This document shows, in pieces, positions 53,739 through 62,724 of a stretch of 64,000 bases of DNA. Below the pieces are notes generated by a model. That model saw only the letters and a program-made list of their open reading frames with translations. It did not search any database and was not told the origin of the DNA. The DNA comes from Pseudomonas viridiflava (GTDB taxonomy: Bacteria > Pseudomonadota > Gammaproteobacteria > Pseudomonadales > Pseudomonadaceae), in assembly GCF_900583165.1 (NCBI RefSeq), contig NZ_UTKY01000016.1, positions 1 to 64,000 on the forward strand, in the 5' to 3' direction. Position 1 is the first letter of the stretch. Every line of letters starts with the position of its first letter. The translations under genes and the position numbers were made by a program.

Positions 53739-55823
53739 TTGCTCAATCTCAAGACTGCATTACTGATCGGCGCGCTGCTGTTGTGTGGCAGCGGCGCGCT
53801 GCAAGCCGCGGCCACCGTGCCGGAGCCCGAAACACCCGCCAAGCCGGAGTTGCTGGTAGAAGGCGGATTGCTTGGCGCTATCAGCTCCAGCATCGATAAC
53901 GTGCAAGACAAACTCGACCTCAACCAAAACCTGATCGACGCCTGGCGCTTGCGTGCCGATCGCGCGGCGGATGAAGTCGGGCGGCTGGTGGACCAGACTT
54001 CCGAGCGTTCGCCCTGGACCGTGGCCGGTAACTTCCTGCTGTTGTCTGGCGTGTGGGTCGGCGCTTTCACCGTGTTGACATTGCTCGGGCGCTTTATCGT
54101 GCAGCGCTTGAGCCGACGGGGCGTTGTCGCGCAACGCGAGCGCCTGCAAGGGGTGCTCGGTTATGTGGTGCCCTACACGATCCCCGCACTGATCTGCTTG
54201 CCATTGACGCTGTATGTCAGTCACTTTTTGCCCACCTCGATAGGCCGTGCGCTGGCGCTGTGTTTCGCCTACGCCACCAGCAGCGGCATCTTCTCCACCT
54301 CGATGCTGTTGTGCGTGATTGTCATGTTCAACGTTGGGCACAAGCGCCCGGCGGTGCAGATTATTCGCGATTATTGCCCCAAGCCGCTGTTCCTGATCGG
54401 CTTCCTCGCCGCCCTCAGTGACGCGTTGACCAGCCCACAGATCGCGCGCCAATTGGGCGGCAATATCACCAGCAGTGTCGCGGTGTTTACCGGCCTGTTT
54501 GCGGCGGTGATCTTTGGCGTGCTAGTGGTGCGTCTGCGCCGGCCAGTGGCCCATTTGATTCGTAATCGGCCACTGGCCCAGCGCCTTAAACACCCGGCGT
54601 TGCAACAGTCGCTGCGGGTGTTTTCCGGGTTGTGGTACTGGCCGATCCTGTTGATGGTGTTGGTTTCGGCGATCAACCTGATTGGCGCCGGCGACGATAA
54701 CCAGAAGGCGCTGCGTTGCGCGTTGTTCACCACGATTTTGCTGATCGGCACGGTGTTTTTGAGCACGGTGTTGCAGCACCTCTTCAAATCTCGCAGTCAA
54801 GTGACGATCCAGCGCAGCAGCGCGTACAAGGAGCGGTTCCTGAGCCTGCTGCATGCGATTTTGCGTATTGCGATGGCCATCGCGTTTATCGAAATACTTG
54901 GGCGCATCTGGGGTGTGTCGCTGTTTGAATTCGCTGAGCGCAACTCCATTGGGCGGGCGATCAGCGACTCTCTGAGCAGCATCGGCTTGATCCTGTTGAT
55001 GACCTGGCTGTTTTGGGTGGTGCTCGACACGGCGATTCAGGAAGCGCTGAAACCCCCGGTGAACAAGCGCTCCAATCGCCAGCCCAGCACGCGGGTGAAA
55101 ACCATCCTGCCGCTGGTGCGTAACGCGGTGAAGATCATCTTGGTGGTGATCTGCGCAATCACCACCATGGCCAACCTGGGCATCAACGTCGCGCCGCTGC
55201 TGGCGGGTGCCGGTGTGGTCGGCCTGGCCATTGGTTTTGGCTCGCAACAACTGGTGCAGGACGTGATCACCGGCCTGTTCATCATCATCGAAGACACGCT
55301 GTCTATCGGCGACTGGGTAGTGCTCGACTCGGGTCACGCCGGTACGGTCGAAGGCCTGACCATCCGCACCCTGCGCCTGCGAGACGGCAAGGGCTTTGTG
55401 CATTCGGTGCCGTTCGGGCAGATCAAGGCCGTCACTAACCAGTCGCGGCAATTTGCCTATGCGTTCTTCTCGGTGCAGTTCACCTACGACACCGATGTGG
55501 ATAAAGCCGTGGAGTTGATCCGCGAGGCGGGGCAGTCGATTCGTGACGATGTGTTCCTCAAGTACAACCTGCAGGGGCCGCTGGAGGTGTTTGGCGTCGA
55601 CAAGATGGACCTTAATGGCGTGGTGCTTACGGCGCAGTTCCGCACGGTATCGGGTGGGCAATATGCGGTGAGCCGTGCGTTTAACCAGCGCTTGAAAAAG
55701 CTTGTGGATAACTGTGAGGAGGTGCGGTTTGCGCAGACTTATCCACAGCAGGTGTTGCTGCCCAAGCGGGCGGGGCAGGTGGATGAGTCGGTGTTGCTGA
55801 CAGAGCAGCCCAAGACACAGTAG
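53739..55823 (+). CDS. MscS-family mechanosensitive channel
   Basis: The 694-residue inner-membrane protein has a signal peptide (to about 23, LLLCGSGALQA), a periplasmic segment, about nine helices, and the MscS core near 480-600: pore helix with AGVVGLAIGFGSQQLVQDVITG, then the beta domain with IEDTLSIGDWV and TVEGLTIRTLRLRDG. Such channels open under membrane tension to release solutes. The TTG at 53739 has TAAGGAG at ideal spacing; the longer frame from 53643 would translate through the REP. No binding domain of the MscK type was recognised. Confidence 0.88.
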   Translation: MLNLKTALLIGALLLCGSGALQAAATVPEPETPAKPELLVEGGLLGAISSSIDNVQDKLDLNQNLIDAWRLRADRAADEVGRLVDQTSERSPWTVAGNFLLLSGVWVGAFTVLTLLGRFIVQRLSRRGVVAQRERLQGVLGYVVPYTIPALICLPLTLYVSHFLPTSIGRALALCFAYATSSGIFSTSMLLCVIVMFNVGHKRPAVQIIRDYCPKPLFLIGFLAALSDALTSPQIARQLGGNITSSVAVFTGLFAAVIFGVLVVRLRRPVAHLIRNRPLAQRLKHPALQQSLRVFSGLWYWPILLMVLVSAINLIGAGDDNQKALRCALFTTILLIGTVFLSTVLQHLFKSRSQVTIQRSSAYKERFLSLLHAILRIAMAIAFIEILGRIWGVSLFEFAERNSIGRAISDSLSSIGLILLMTWLFWVVLDTAIQEALKPPVNKRSNRQPSTRVKTILPLVRNAVKIILVVICAITTMANLGINVAPLLAGAGVVGLAIGFGSQQLVQDVITGLFIIIEDTLSIGDWVVLDSGHAGTVEGLTIRTLRLRDGKGFVHSVPFGQIKAVTNQSRQFAYAFFSVQFTYDTDVDKAVELIREAGQSIRDDVFLKYNLQGPLEVFGVDKMDLNGVVLTAQFRTVSGGQYAVSRAFNQRLKKLVDNCEEVRFAQTYPQQVLLPKRAGQVDESVLLTEQPKTQ

Positions 55824-55840
55824 CTCTGGTGACTGGGAGG

Positions 55841-55954
55841 CCCTCATCGGGGGCAAGTCGAATCGTCGCACCGCCCCTCTCACATGGACTGCATTCACAG
55901 ATTCTGACTTGTGAACACTGTCAGTGTGGGAGGGGGCTTGCCCCCGATGAGGCC
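55841..55954. repeat. Imperfect REP doublet (GGGGGCTTGCCCCC family)
   Basis: The right unit GTGTGGGAGGGGGCTTGCCC is intact. The left unit begins ATCGGGGGCAAG but about 14 extra bases separate it from CGCCCCTCTCACATG, breaking its core hairpin. It fills the gap between converging MscS and Lhr genes. Confidence 0.85.
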
Positions 55955-55973
55955 CTAAAAGTCACCACCTCAC

Positions 55974-58900
55974 TCAATGCCTGATCAACTTCTCCTGCAC
56001 CGCCAATTGATCAGCCTCCACCAGTATCTGCTGCTTGCCAGCCACCATCACCGCCGCCGGCAACCCATCCCGATACACAACCCGGTTGCCGCTCACCGCC
56101 GGCACTTTGCTACCTGGCAGTAAAGTGCCCACCAGGTTCAGTGGGTCAGCCCCACACACCACAATCAAACTGCCGTCATGCGCCCGCCGTCGCACCTCGC
56201 GCAATATCGGGATCGCCTCCGGCAACGCAAACTGCTCGCCCGCCAGGCCACTGACAAACCGCCCACCGCGAATCTCCCCACGCGCTTCCAACCGGTGAAA
56301 GGTGCGCAGCAACTCGCGCCAGCTCGGCAACCAATCCGCCTCGCGTTCCAGCAACCGCCAGAACACCACGCCATAACGACGTAGCAATGTCATCGCCACA
56401 TGTTCCAGGGTTTCGGCTGAATGCGGGCCGGCGGCGGTCGATGGGCGTCGCACCAGCGCCCAGCGCCCAGCATCGTCCATGCCGCCGATAAATGCCCCGC
56501 GCCCGCGTCGGCTGCTGCGTGCCTGACGTTTGCTGGCGGGAGTGGTCAGGGCGCGCAGGCCGGCGAAGCTGTCGGCGTTCACCAACCCGGCACCCACCAG
56601 TTCTTGCAACGCGGTTTCAAGTTCGCTGCGCAGTAGATGGGCTTCGTGCACCAATTCGTCGAAGAACAACGCGCCGTGATCGCGCAGGGCCCGGTGGACT
56701 TTTTGCGCTTTGGGCGACAGTGCGGCGGGGTCTGTGAGCTCCGTCAGCCCGCTCCACAACCCGACCTGGCTGCGCGGCAGTAGCACCACTGGCGTGCTGC
56801 GCAGGGCCATGGCGCTGGTTTTGATGCTCAGGCGCGTCCAAACCACTTTGCCGCTGCGGCACAGTTCATCGAGCCAGGTAGAGGAATAATCCTTGATGCG
56901 TGCGCTGAGCAGGTCGCTGTCCCAGGCCGAGGTGGCGGCGGCGTAGCCTTCGAACTGAGCGATAATCTGCGGCAATACGGCGCTGCCTTGGCCGCGCGTG
57001 GCGTCGGACAGATGCTGCCAGTCGAACAGAAAACGCATGAAGTCTTGCAGCGCCACCGGCTCGATTTCCCGGCGCAGGCGCTTGACCGTATAGCGATGAA
57101 TGCGCGCCAGCAGGTGGCGTTCGCACCATTGTTCCTCGTGGGCGCCGGGGCTGAAGTGACCGCGCATCACGTAGCCTTGCTGCTCCAGCCGGGCCAGTGC
57201 CTGGGCGATGTCGGCCACCGGCAAGCCCAGCGGCGCGGCGATTTCGAGCAAGGTCAGTGGGCCAAAGCCACTCAGGCGGGCGCGCAGCACTTCAACCACG
57301 GCGTCTTCGACGGCCCACGGCTCATCGAAACCTGGCAACAGCGGCAAGCCGTCGGGGTAGATCGCCTGCAGGCAACTCAAACGTTCAACCGCGACCCACA
57401 ACCCATTGCGCAATTGAAAGGCGCGCCCCGTCTTGGTCAGCGCATGCAGCCATTCGCGCCACTGCGGTATCGTTTCGCTGTGGGCAATGCACGCCAGGCT
57501 CATCAGCGCTTCATGCATTTCATCCGGGTTGTGGGGGGCCGGCCACGCTTCTTCACGCACGCCGGCGATGGCCTCGGCATCCAGGGCGCCAAGGTCATCG
57601 GTGCTTTGCGGGTCGCTCCAGCGCCGATTGAGCACGGCCTGGGTGCGGCGTTCTTCCAACGGCGCATCGTCGAGGAAGGTATAGGGGCGGGCACTGAGAA
57701 TCTCGGCGGCCATGGGCGAGGGCGCCGGCAGGTCGCGGCTGATCAGGCGCACATCACCGCGCTCCATGCGTCGCAGCAGGGCCAGCCAGGCGTCGCTGTC
57801 CATGGCTTCGTGCAGGCAGTCGTCGAGGGTTTGCTCCACCAGCGGGTGGTCGGGCACTTCACGTTCGCCGGCGAGGTTTTCCAGGCAGGCGATCTGGTCG
57901 GGAAACACGCTGGCGATCAGGTCTTCGCTTTTCATGCGCTGGATCTGCGGCGCCACCTTGCGCCCGCCGGTAAAGCGCGGTAGCGCCAACGCCACGCCGG
58001 CGTTCCAGCGCCAGCGCACGCCAAACAGCGGTGCATCCAGCACGGCCTGGATCAGGATATGTTCCGCGCTTTGGCTGTGGAGGTAACGCCACACCTCATC
58101 CAACTCAAAGCTGTGGCTGGTGGACAGCGACAACACAATCGCATTCTCGCTGGCCGCCGCCTGCAGTTCGAAATTGAACGTGCGGCAAAAACGCTTGCGC
58201 AGCGCCAGGCCCCAGGCGCGATTGACGCGGCTGCCGAACGGCGTGTGGATGATCAGTTGGGTGCCGCCGGACGCGTCGAAAAAACGCTCCATGATCAAGG
58301 TGTTTTGCGACGGCAAGGCGCTCAGGGCCTGGCGGGTGCGGGCCAGGTAATCGAGGATTTGCTCGGCGCTGGCCGGGTTCAGGCCCAGGGTTTGAGTGAG
58401 CCAATGGTGTGCCGGTTGTAGATCGCCCGGCGTCGCGCCGAGCAACTCGTCCAGTTGCCCCTGCACGCGTGCCACGGCAAGTGACAGCTCATGGCTGCGC
58501 CCCGGCGCTTCACCCAGCCAGAACGGAATGGTCGGTGGCTGGCCATGGGCGTCCTCGACCCGCACCTTACCGGCGTCGACCCGCAGGATGCGGTAGGAGG
58601 TATTGCCCAGTTGGAAGATATCCCCGGCAATGCTTTCCACCGCGAAGTCTTCGTTGACGCTGCCGATGTTCAGGCCCTGGGGTTCGAGCAAGACGCCGTA
58701 GTCGGCGTTGTCCGGGATGGTGCCGCCGCTGGTCACGGCGGTCAGCTTGGCGCCACGCCGGCCGCGCAGGGTGTGGGTGATGGCGTCGCGGTGCAGGTAG
58801 GCACTGCGAATGCCTTGGCGGCCGTTGTAGCCTTCGCTGAGCATCTGCAACAGCGCTTGGTAATGGCGCTCATCCAGACCCGCGTAGGGCGAAGCGCGGT

Positions 58901-60221
58901 GAATAAGCGCCAACAAGGCGTATTCCGACCATTCCTGGGCGCTGACTTCGGCGATGATCTGCTGGGCCAGTACGTCCAGCGGCGCCACGGGGATCTGCAA
59001 GGTGTCCAGCTCACCACGGCGCACGCAGTCGAGCAGGGCGGCGCATTCGATCAGGTCATCGCGGGTGGTGGCAAACAGGCGCCCCTTGGGCGTACCGCCG
59101 ACCTGATGGCCGGAACGCCCGACCCGTTGCAGAAAACCATTGATGGAACCGGGCGAGCCGATCTGACACACCAGGTCCACATCGCCGATATCTATCCCCA
59201 GTTCCAGGGACGCGGTGGCGATCAGTACCTGCAACTCGCCTGCCTTGAGGCGTTGCTCGGCGTCCAGGCGCATTTCCTTGGCAAGGCTACCGTGGTGGGC
59301 AGCCACGGCGCTTTTGCCCAGGCGCTCGCTCAAATGCCGGGCCAGGCGTTCGGCCAACCGTCGGGTGTTGACGAACACAAGAGTGGTTCGGTGCTCGCGG
59401 GCCAGGTCGGCGAGGCGGTTGTAGACCAGCTCCCACACATCGTTGGCCATCACCGCCGAGAGCGGCACCGGTGGCACTTCGATATCCAGGTCACGGGGGC
59501 GAGCATGGCCGATATCAACGATCTCGCAGTTGCGACCCGTGCCGACCAAGAACCGCGCTACCGCGTCGATGGGCTTTTGCGTGGCCGACAAGCCGATGCG
59601 CGTCAGCGGCTCGGCGCACAAACCTTGCAGGCGCTCCAGGCTCAGCGCCAGGTGGCTGCCGCGCTTTCCGGCGGCTATGGCGTGGATCTCGTCGACAATC
59701 ACCGTGCGCGTACTCGCCAGCATCTGGCGGCCGGACGCCGAACCCAGCAGCACATAGAGCGATTCCGGCGTTGTGACCAGGATATGCGGCGGGCGCCTGC
59801 GCATCTGCACGCGGTCTTTTTGCGGTGTGTCGCCCGTGCGCACGGCGGTGCGGATTTCAAGCGGTGGCAGGCCCTGGCGCTGCAAATGCTCAGTGATACC
59901 GGCCAGCGGATTCTGCAGGTTGATCTGGATATCGTTGGACAGCGCCTTGAGCGGCGACACGTAGACCACCAGGGTTTCATCCGCCAGCTCACCGCCATTG
60001 GCGAGACCTTGGTGAACCAACTGATCCAGCACCGCCAAAAACGCCGTAAGGGTCTTGCCGGAGCCGGTGGGGGCGGCGATCAGCGTCGAGCGGCGTTGGC
60101 GGATCAACGGCCAGGCCTGGGCCTGGGCGCCGGTTACCGAAGGGAATGTGCTGCGAAACCAAGCGCTGACGGCGGGGTGAAAACCGTTCAAGGCGCTATC
60201 GGGAGAATCTGGAAGGCTCAT
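55974..60221 (-). CDS. lhr: Lhr-type DEAD/DEAH-box helicase
   Basis: This 1415-residue superfamily 2 protein resembles Lhr, a 3'-5' helicase linked to DNA repair. Motif I is APTGSGKT (50-57), motif II DEIH near 180, and motif VI region QRVGRSGHQVGG near 378. A winged-helix and an Lhr core domain follow, and the C-terminal half (about 870-1415) matches the extra region of long Lhr proteins. The ATG at 60221 gives MSLPDSPDSA; an upstream TTG at 60257 would add 12 residues without a clear ribosome binding site. It is a single gene, divergent from an RmlD-like gene. Confidence 0.92.
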   Translation of the reverse strand: MSLPDSPDSALNGFHPAVSAWFRSTFPSVTGAQAQAWPLIRQRRSTLIAAPTGSGKTLTAFLAVLDQLVHQGLANGGELADETLVVYVSPLKALSNDIQINLQNPLAGITEHLQRQGLPPLEIRTAVRTGDTPQKDRVQMRRRPPHILVTTPESLYVLLGSASGRQMLASTRTVIVDEIHAIAAGKRGSHLALSLERLQGLCAEPLTRIGLSATQKPIDAVARFLVGTGRNCEIVDIGHARPRDLDIEVPPVPLSAVMANDVWELVYNRLADLAREHRTTLVFVNTRRLAERLARHLSERLGKSAVAAHHGSLAKEMRLDAEQRLKAGELQVLIATASLELGIDIGDVDLVCQIGSPGSINGFLQRVGRSGHQVGGTPKGRLFATTRDDLIECAALLDCVRRGELDTLQIPVAPLDVLAQQIIAEVSAQEWSEYALLALIHRASPYAGLDERHYQALLQMLSEGYNGRQGIRSAYLHRDAITHTLRGRRGAKLTAVTSGGTIPDNADYGVLLEPQGLNIGSVNEDFAVESIAGDIFQLGNTSYRILRVDAGKVRVEDAHGQPPTIPFWLGEAPGRSHELSLAVARVQGQLDELLGATPGDLQPAHHWLTQTLGLNPASAEQILDYLARTRQALSALPSQNTLIMERFFDASGGTQLIIHTPFGSRVNRAWGLALRKRFCRTFNFELQAAASENAIVLSLSTSHSFELDEVWRYLHSQSAEHILIQAVLDAPLFGVRWRWNAGVALALPRFTGGRKVAPQIQRMKSEDLIASVFPDQIACLENLAGEREVPDHPLVEQTLDDCLHEAMDSDAWLALLRRMERGDVRLISRDLPAPSPMAAEILSARPYTFLDDAPLEERRTQAVLNRRWSDPQSTDDLGALDAEAIAGVREEAWPAPHNPDEMHEALMSLACIAHSETIPQWREWLHALTKTGRAFQLRNGLWVAVERLSCLQAIYPDGLPLLPGFDEPWAVEDAVVEVLRARLSGFGPLTLLEIAAPLGLPVADIAQALARLEQQGYVMRGHFSPGAHEEQWCERHLLARIHRYTVKRLRREIEPVALQDFMRFLFDWQHLSDATRGQGSAVLPQIIAQFEGYAAATSAWDSDLLSARIKDYSSTWLDELCRSGKVVWTRLSIKTSAMALRSTPVVLLPRSQVGLWSGLTELTDPAALSPKAQKVHRALRDHGALFFDELVHEAHLLRSELETALQELVGAGLVNADSFAGLRALTTPASKRQARSSRRGRGAFIGGMDDAGRWALVRRPSTAAGPHSAETLEHVAMTLLRRYGVVFWRLLEREADWLPSWRELLRTFHRLEARGEIRGGRFVSGLAGEQFALPEAIPILREVRRRAHDGSLIVVCGADPLNLVGTLLPGSKVPAVSGNRVVYRDGLPAAVMVAGKQQILVEADQLAVQEKLIRH

Positions 60222-60363
60222 GTACAGATTGATACAGCCCACTCCAACAAGTTTCAATTGCCTGATTTGTCCGTGACGGTTGCGCTACAAACCCGCAAAA
60301 TGCAACGATTCTGGCAAATACCTAATTAGCCATCGTTCCACACTGACCGGGCCTGCTCAATCT

Positions 60364-61248
60364 ATGCGAATGCGCCTTATGTTACTGGGCGGCGGGAATG
60401 CCCTCGGGCAGGCGCTGATTCGCCTCGGTGCAGAGGAAGACATCGGTTTCCTCGCACCCAAACCGCCCCAAGACGGCTGGGATGCCGCGAGCCTTACCCA
60501 ATTGCTCGACGACACCCGTCCCGATGCGTTGATCAACCTCGCCTACTATTTCGACTGGTTCCAGGCCGAAGCCGTCAGCGAAACCCGCCTGGCTTCCCAG
60601 GAGTACGCCATCGAGCGCCTGGCCGAGCTGTGCCAGCACCACACCATCACGTTGCTGCAACCGTCCAGCTACCGCGTGTTCGATGGCTCCCGCGCCACCG
60701 CCTACAGCGAGAAAGACGAGCCAGTGCCGTTGGGCCTGCGCGGCCAGGCGTTGTGGCGTATCGAACAGAGCGTGCGCGCCACCTGCCCGCAACATGTGCT
60801 GCTGCGGTTTGGCTGGTTGTTGGATGACAGCGTCGACGGCACCCTCGGGCGTTTCCTGGCCCGGGCCGAAAAGCCGGATGAATTGCTGATGGCCGATGAC
60901 CGTCGCGGCAACCCGACGCCGGTCGACGATGCCGCGCGGGTGATCATCTCGGTGCTCAAGCAACTCGACTGCGCGGCGCCGCTGTGGGGCACCTATCACT
61001 ACGCCGGCCAAGAGGCGACCACGCCGTTGGCGCTGGGCCAGGCGATCCTCACCGAAGCGCGCAACTACCACCCGCTGGCGATCGAGTCTCCCACCGCCCA
61101 GGCCCACGCCGCACGGCCGGATGCGAGCGATGAGCCGCAACATGCGGTGTTGGCTTGCAAGAAGATTCTGCATACGTTCGGCATCAAGCCACGGGCGTGG
61201 CGGGCGGGGTTGCCGGCGTTGTTGGACCGGTTCTACCGACACAGCTGA
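60364..61248 (+). CDS. RmlD-like sugar nucleotide-binding / epimerase family protein
   Basis: The 294-residue protein belongs to the extended short-chain dehydrogenase group of dTDP-4-dehydrorhamnose reductases. The nucleotide motif near the start reads LMLLGGGNALGQALI rather than GxxGxxG, and the segment RPDALINLAYYFDW matches the family. The catalytic YxxxK is not clear: the expected place reads SSYRVFDGSR, so activity may be altered. It corresponds to PAO1 PA4068, which also neighbours oprG. Its REP-bearing 3' gap faces oprG. Confidence 0.8.
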   Translation: MRMRLMLLGGGNALGQALIRLGAEEDIGFLAPKPPQDGWDAASLTQLLDDTRPDALINLAYYFDWFQAEAVSETRLASQEYAIERLAELCQHHTITLLQPSSYRVFDGSRATAYSEKDEPVPLGLRGQALWRIEQSVRATCPQHVLLRFGWLLDDSVDGTLGRFLARAEKPDELLMADDRRGNPTPVDDAARVIISVLKQLDCAAPLWGTYHYAGQEATTPLALGQAILTEARNYHPLAIESPTAQAHAARPDASDEPQHAVLACKKILHTFGIKPRAWRAGLPALLDRFYRHS

Positions 61249-61279
61249 AGAAACCCCAACCAACTGTTGGACAGAGCTC

Positions 61280-61372
61280 AATGTGGGAGGGGGCTTGCCC
61301 CCGATTGCAGAGTGTCAGCCAATGCAAATTTGACTGATACACCGCTATCGGGGGCAAGCCCCCTCCCACATT
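61280..61372. repeat. REP doublet, inverted arrangement
   Basis: ATGTGGGAGGGGGCTTGCCC and CGGGGGCAAGCCCCCTCCCA face each other with 45 bases between, so the whole element can fold into one hairpin. Its units point the opposite way from those of the doublets near 46,350 and 55,900. It separates the converging RmlD-like and oprG genes. Confidence 0.9.
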
Positions 61373-61398
61373 GTTTTGTGTTGTTGGTTGGATCGGCG

Positions 61399-62097
61399 TT
61401 AGAACTTGTAGCCAATACCCACCATGTAAACCATTGGGTCCACGTCCACATTGACCTTGGCGCGAGTGCCCGGGGCCACTGCATTGTTTTCCACGGTGGC
61501 CTTGGTGCTGATGTCGATATAACGCGCCTGGGCGTTGATCATCCACTTATCGTTGATCATGTAGTCCGCACCGATCTGTGCCGCCCAGCCCCAGGAGTTT
61601 TCAGCCTTGAAGTTGCTGAAACCAGCGCCTTGGGCGCGGCTGCCGACGTGCTCGTCGTAGATCCAGGTGTAGTTGATACCGGCGCCGACGTAGGGTTGGA
61701 ACGCGGACTTGTTGTCCAGCGGGTAGTACACCACGCTCAGGGTCGGCGGCAGGTGCTTGAGGGTACCGAGCTTGCCATTGGCGGCGCCGAGGGCGGTGCC
61801 TTTGATCTTCACGTCGTGCTCGAACGGTGTGGCGGCGAGCAGTTCGATACCGACGTGATTGGTCAGCATGTAGGCGAAGTTGAGGCCCAGTTGGGTATCG
61901 CTGCTCATGGTCGCCTTGCCGCCCAGGTTGGTGCCTGCCAGCGGGCCCTGGTCGACCTTGACGTGGCCGCTGTCAGCCTTCGGGTTCACGGTGATTGCAC
62001 CGGCGCGAACCAGAATATCGCCCGCTTCGTGAGCATGGGCAATGGGGGCGACGAGGGCGAGCGCGAAGAGGGACGCGCCGAGCAGAGACTTATTCAT
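61399..62097 (-). CDS. oprG: OmpW-family outer membrane protein OprG
   Basis: The 232-residue protein has a signal peptide (about 1-22, ending AHA) and an eight-stranded OmpW-type barrel; the C-terminus MVYMVGIGYKF ends in phenylalanine, the signal for outer-membrane insertion. Length and neighbours match PAO1 OprG, a channel for small hydrophobic molecules or amino acids whose expression rises without oxygen through ANR. A matching ANR box lies upstream. GGAG precedes the ATG by six bases. Confidence 0.93.
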   Translation of the reverse strand: MNKSLLGASLFALALVAPIAHAHEAGDILVRAGAITVNPKADSGHVKVDQGPLAGTNLGGKATMSSDTQLGLNFAYMLTNHVGIELLAATPFEHDVKIKGTALGAANGKLGTLKHLPPTLSVVYYPLDNKSAFQPYVGAGINYTWIYDEHVGSRAQGAGFSNFKAENSWGWAAQIGADYMINDKWMINAQARYIDISTKATVENNAVAPGTRAKVNVDVDPMVYMVGIGYKF

Positions 62098-62133
62098 GGG
62101 AGCTCCAAAGGACGTTTAAAAGTTGTAGGTCCA

Positions 62134-62174
62134 ATGGTAAAGATCGTTCCGCTCGGTCTGTTGACTCAGCTCAA
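62134..62174 (-). promoter_or_regulatory. ANR/FNR box and -10 of the oprG promoter
   Basis: On the oprG strand TTGAGCTGAGTCAA (62174-62161) fits the TTGA-N6-TCAA core of the ANR/FNR site. A -10-like TACCAT (62139-62134) follows so that a start near 62127 puts the box centre about 41 bases upstream, the class II activator position. Regulation of oprG by ANR is known in P. aeruginosa; the site here is read from sequence. Confidence 0.7.
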
Positions 62175-62191
62175 TGAAAGGGTGATCAGCC

Positions 62192-62713
62192 CTATTCCGG
62201 CAATTCGTACATGTAAATTTTCTCGGCTTCCATCTGGTAACCGGCGTCGGCCAGTTCACTGCTGGAGGGTTTGACCTGCATCGCGCCTTCGATCCAATAG
62301 GGCTGATACAACTCATCAAGCTTCACGCCGATTTCGCTTTTGACATGCACGATCTGGTTCGACGGCGGCGGTGGCACATGGATGCACGCGCCAAAATACG
62401 GCACCAGCAAAAACTCGGTGGTGCGGCCTTCTTCGCTGACTTCCAGCGGCACGATATAACCCGGCAGGCGGATATGCTTGCCGTCCAGGCTTTGCACCAC
62501 CGGGGCGTTGGGCAGGTCTTGCTTGGCCGCTGGCGCCGCTTCGACCGACAAGGCATCGGCCATGTTCGACAGGTCATGCAGCGGTTGCATATTGGGCACT
62601 TCCGGCGGCGCATCCGCCGGGATCATCTCCTGCCACGACAAATCCTTGGGCTGCTCCTCGGCCCACGCGGGCACGCCCACCAGCAACAACAACGCAAACA
62701 GCGCACGACGCAT
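62192..62713 (-). CDS. DUF3299 family exported protein
   Basis: The 173-residue protein has a signal peptide (MRRALFALLLLVGVPAWA) and the conserved core of DUF3299, with LVPYFGACIHVPPPPSNQIV containing a cysteine and histidine pair. PAO1 PA4066 is the counterpart, in a Zur-controlled zinc-import operon with an ABC transporter, so a periplasmic metal role is plausible. The ATG at 62713 has AGGAAGG upstream; an ATG at 62728 overlaps the permease stop as ATGA and is possible. Confidence 0.87.
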   Translation of the reverse strand: MRRALFALLLLVGVPAWAEEQPKDLSWQEMIPADAPPEVPNMQPLHDLSNMADALSVEAAPAAKQDLPNAPVVQSLDGKHIRLPGYIVPLEVSEEGRTTEFLLVPYFGACIHVPPPPSNQIVHVKSEIGVKLDELYQPYWIEGAMQVKPSSSELADAGYQMEAEKIYMYELPE

Positions 62714-62724
62714 CGCAGCCTTCC

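Noticed and set aside
58491..60329. 612-codon forward frame opposite the Lhr gene
   Set aside because: It is antisense to a clear helicase gene with all motifs, and its translation is rich in Gln, Arg and Gly without known domains.
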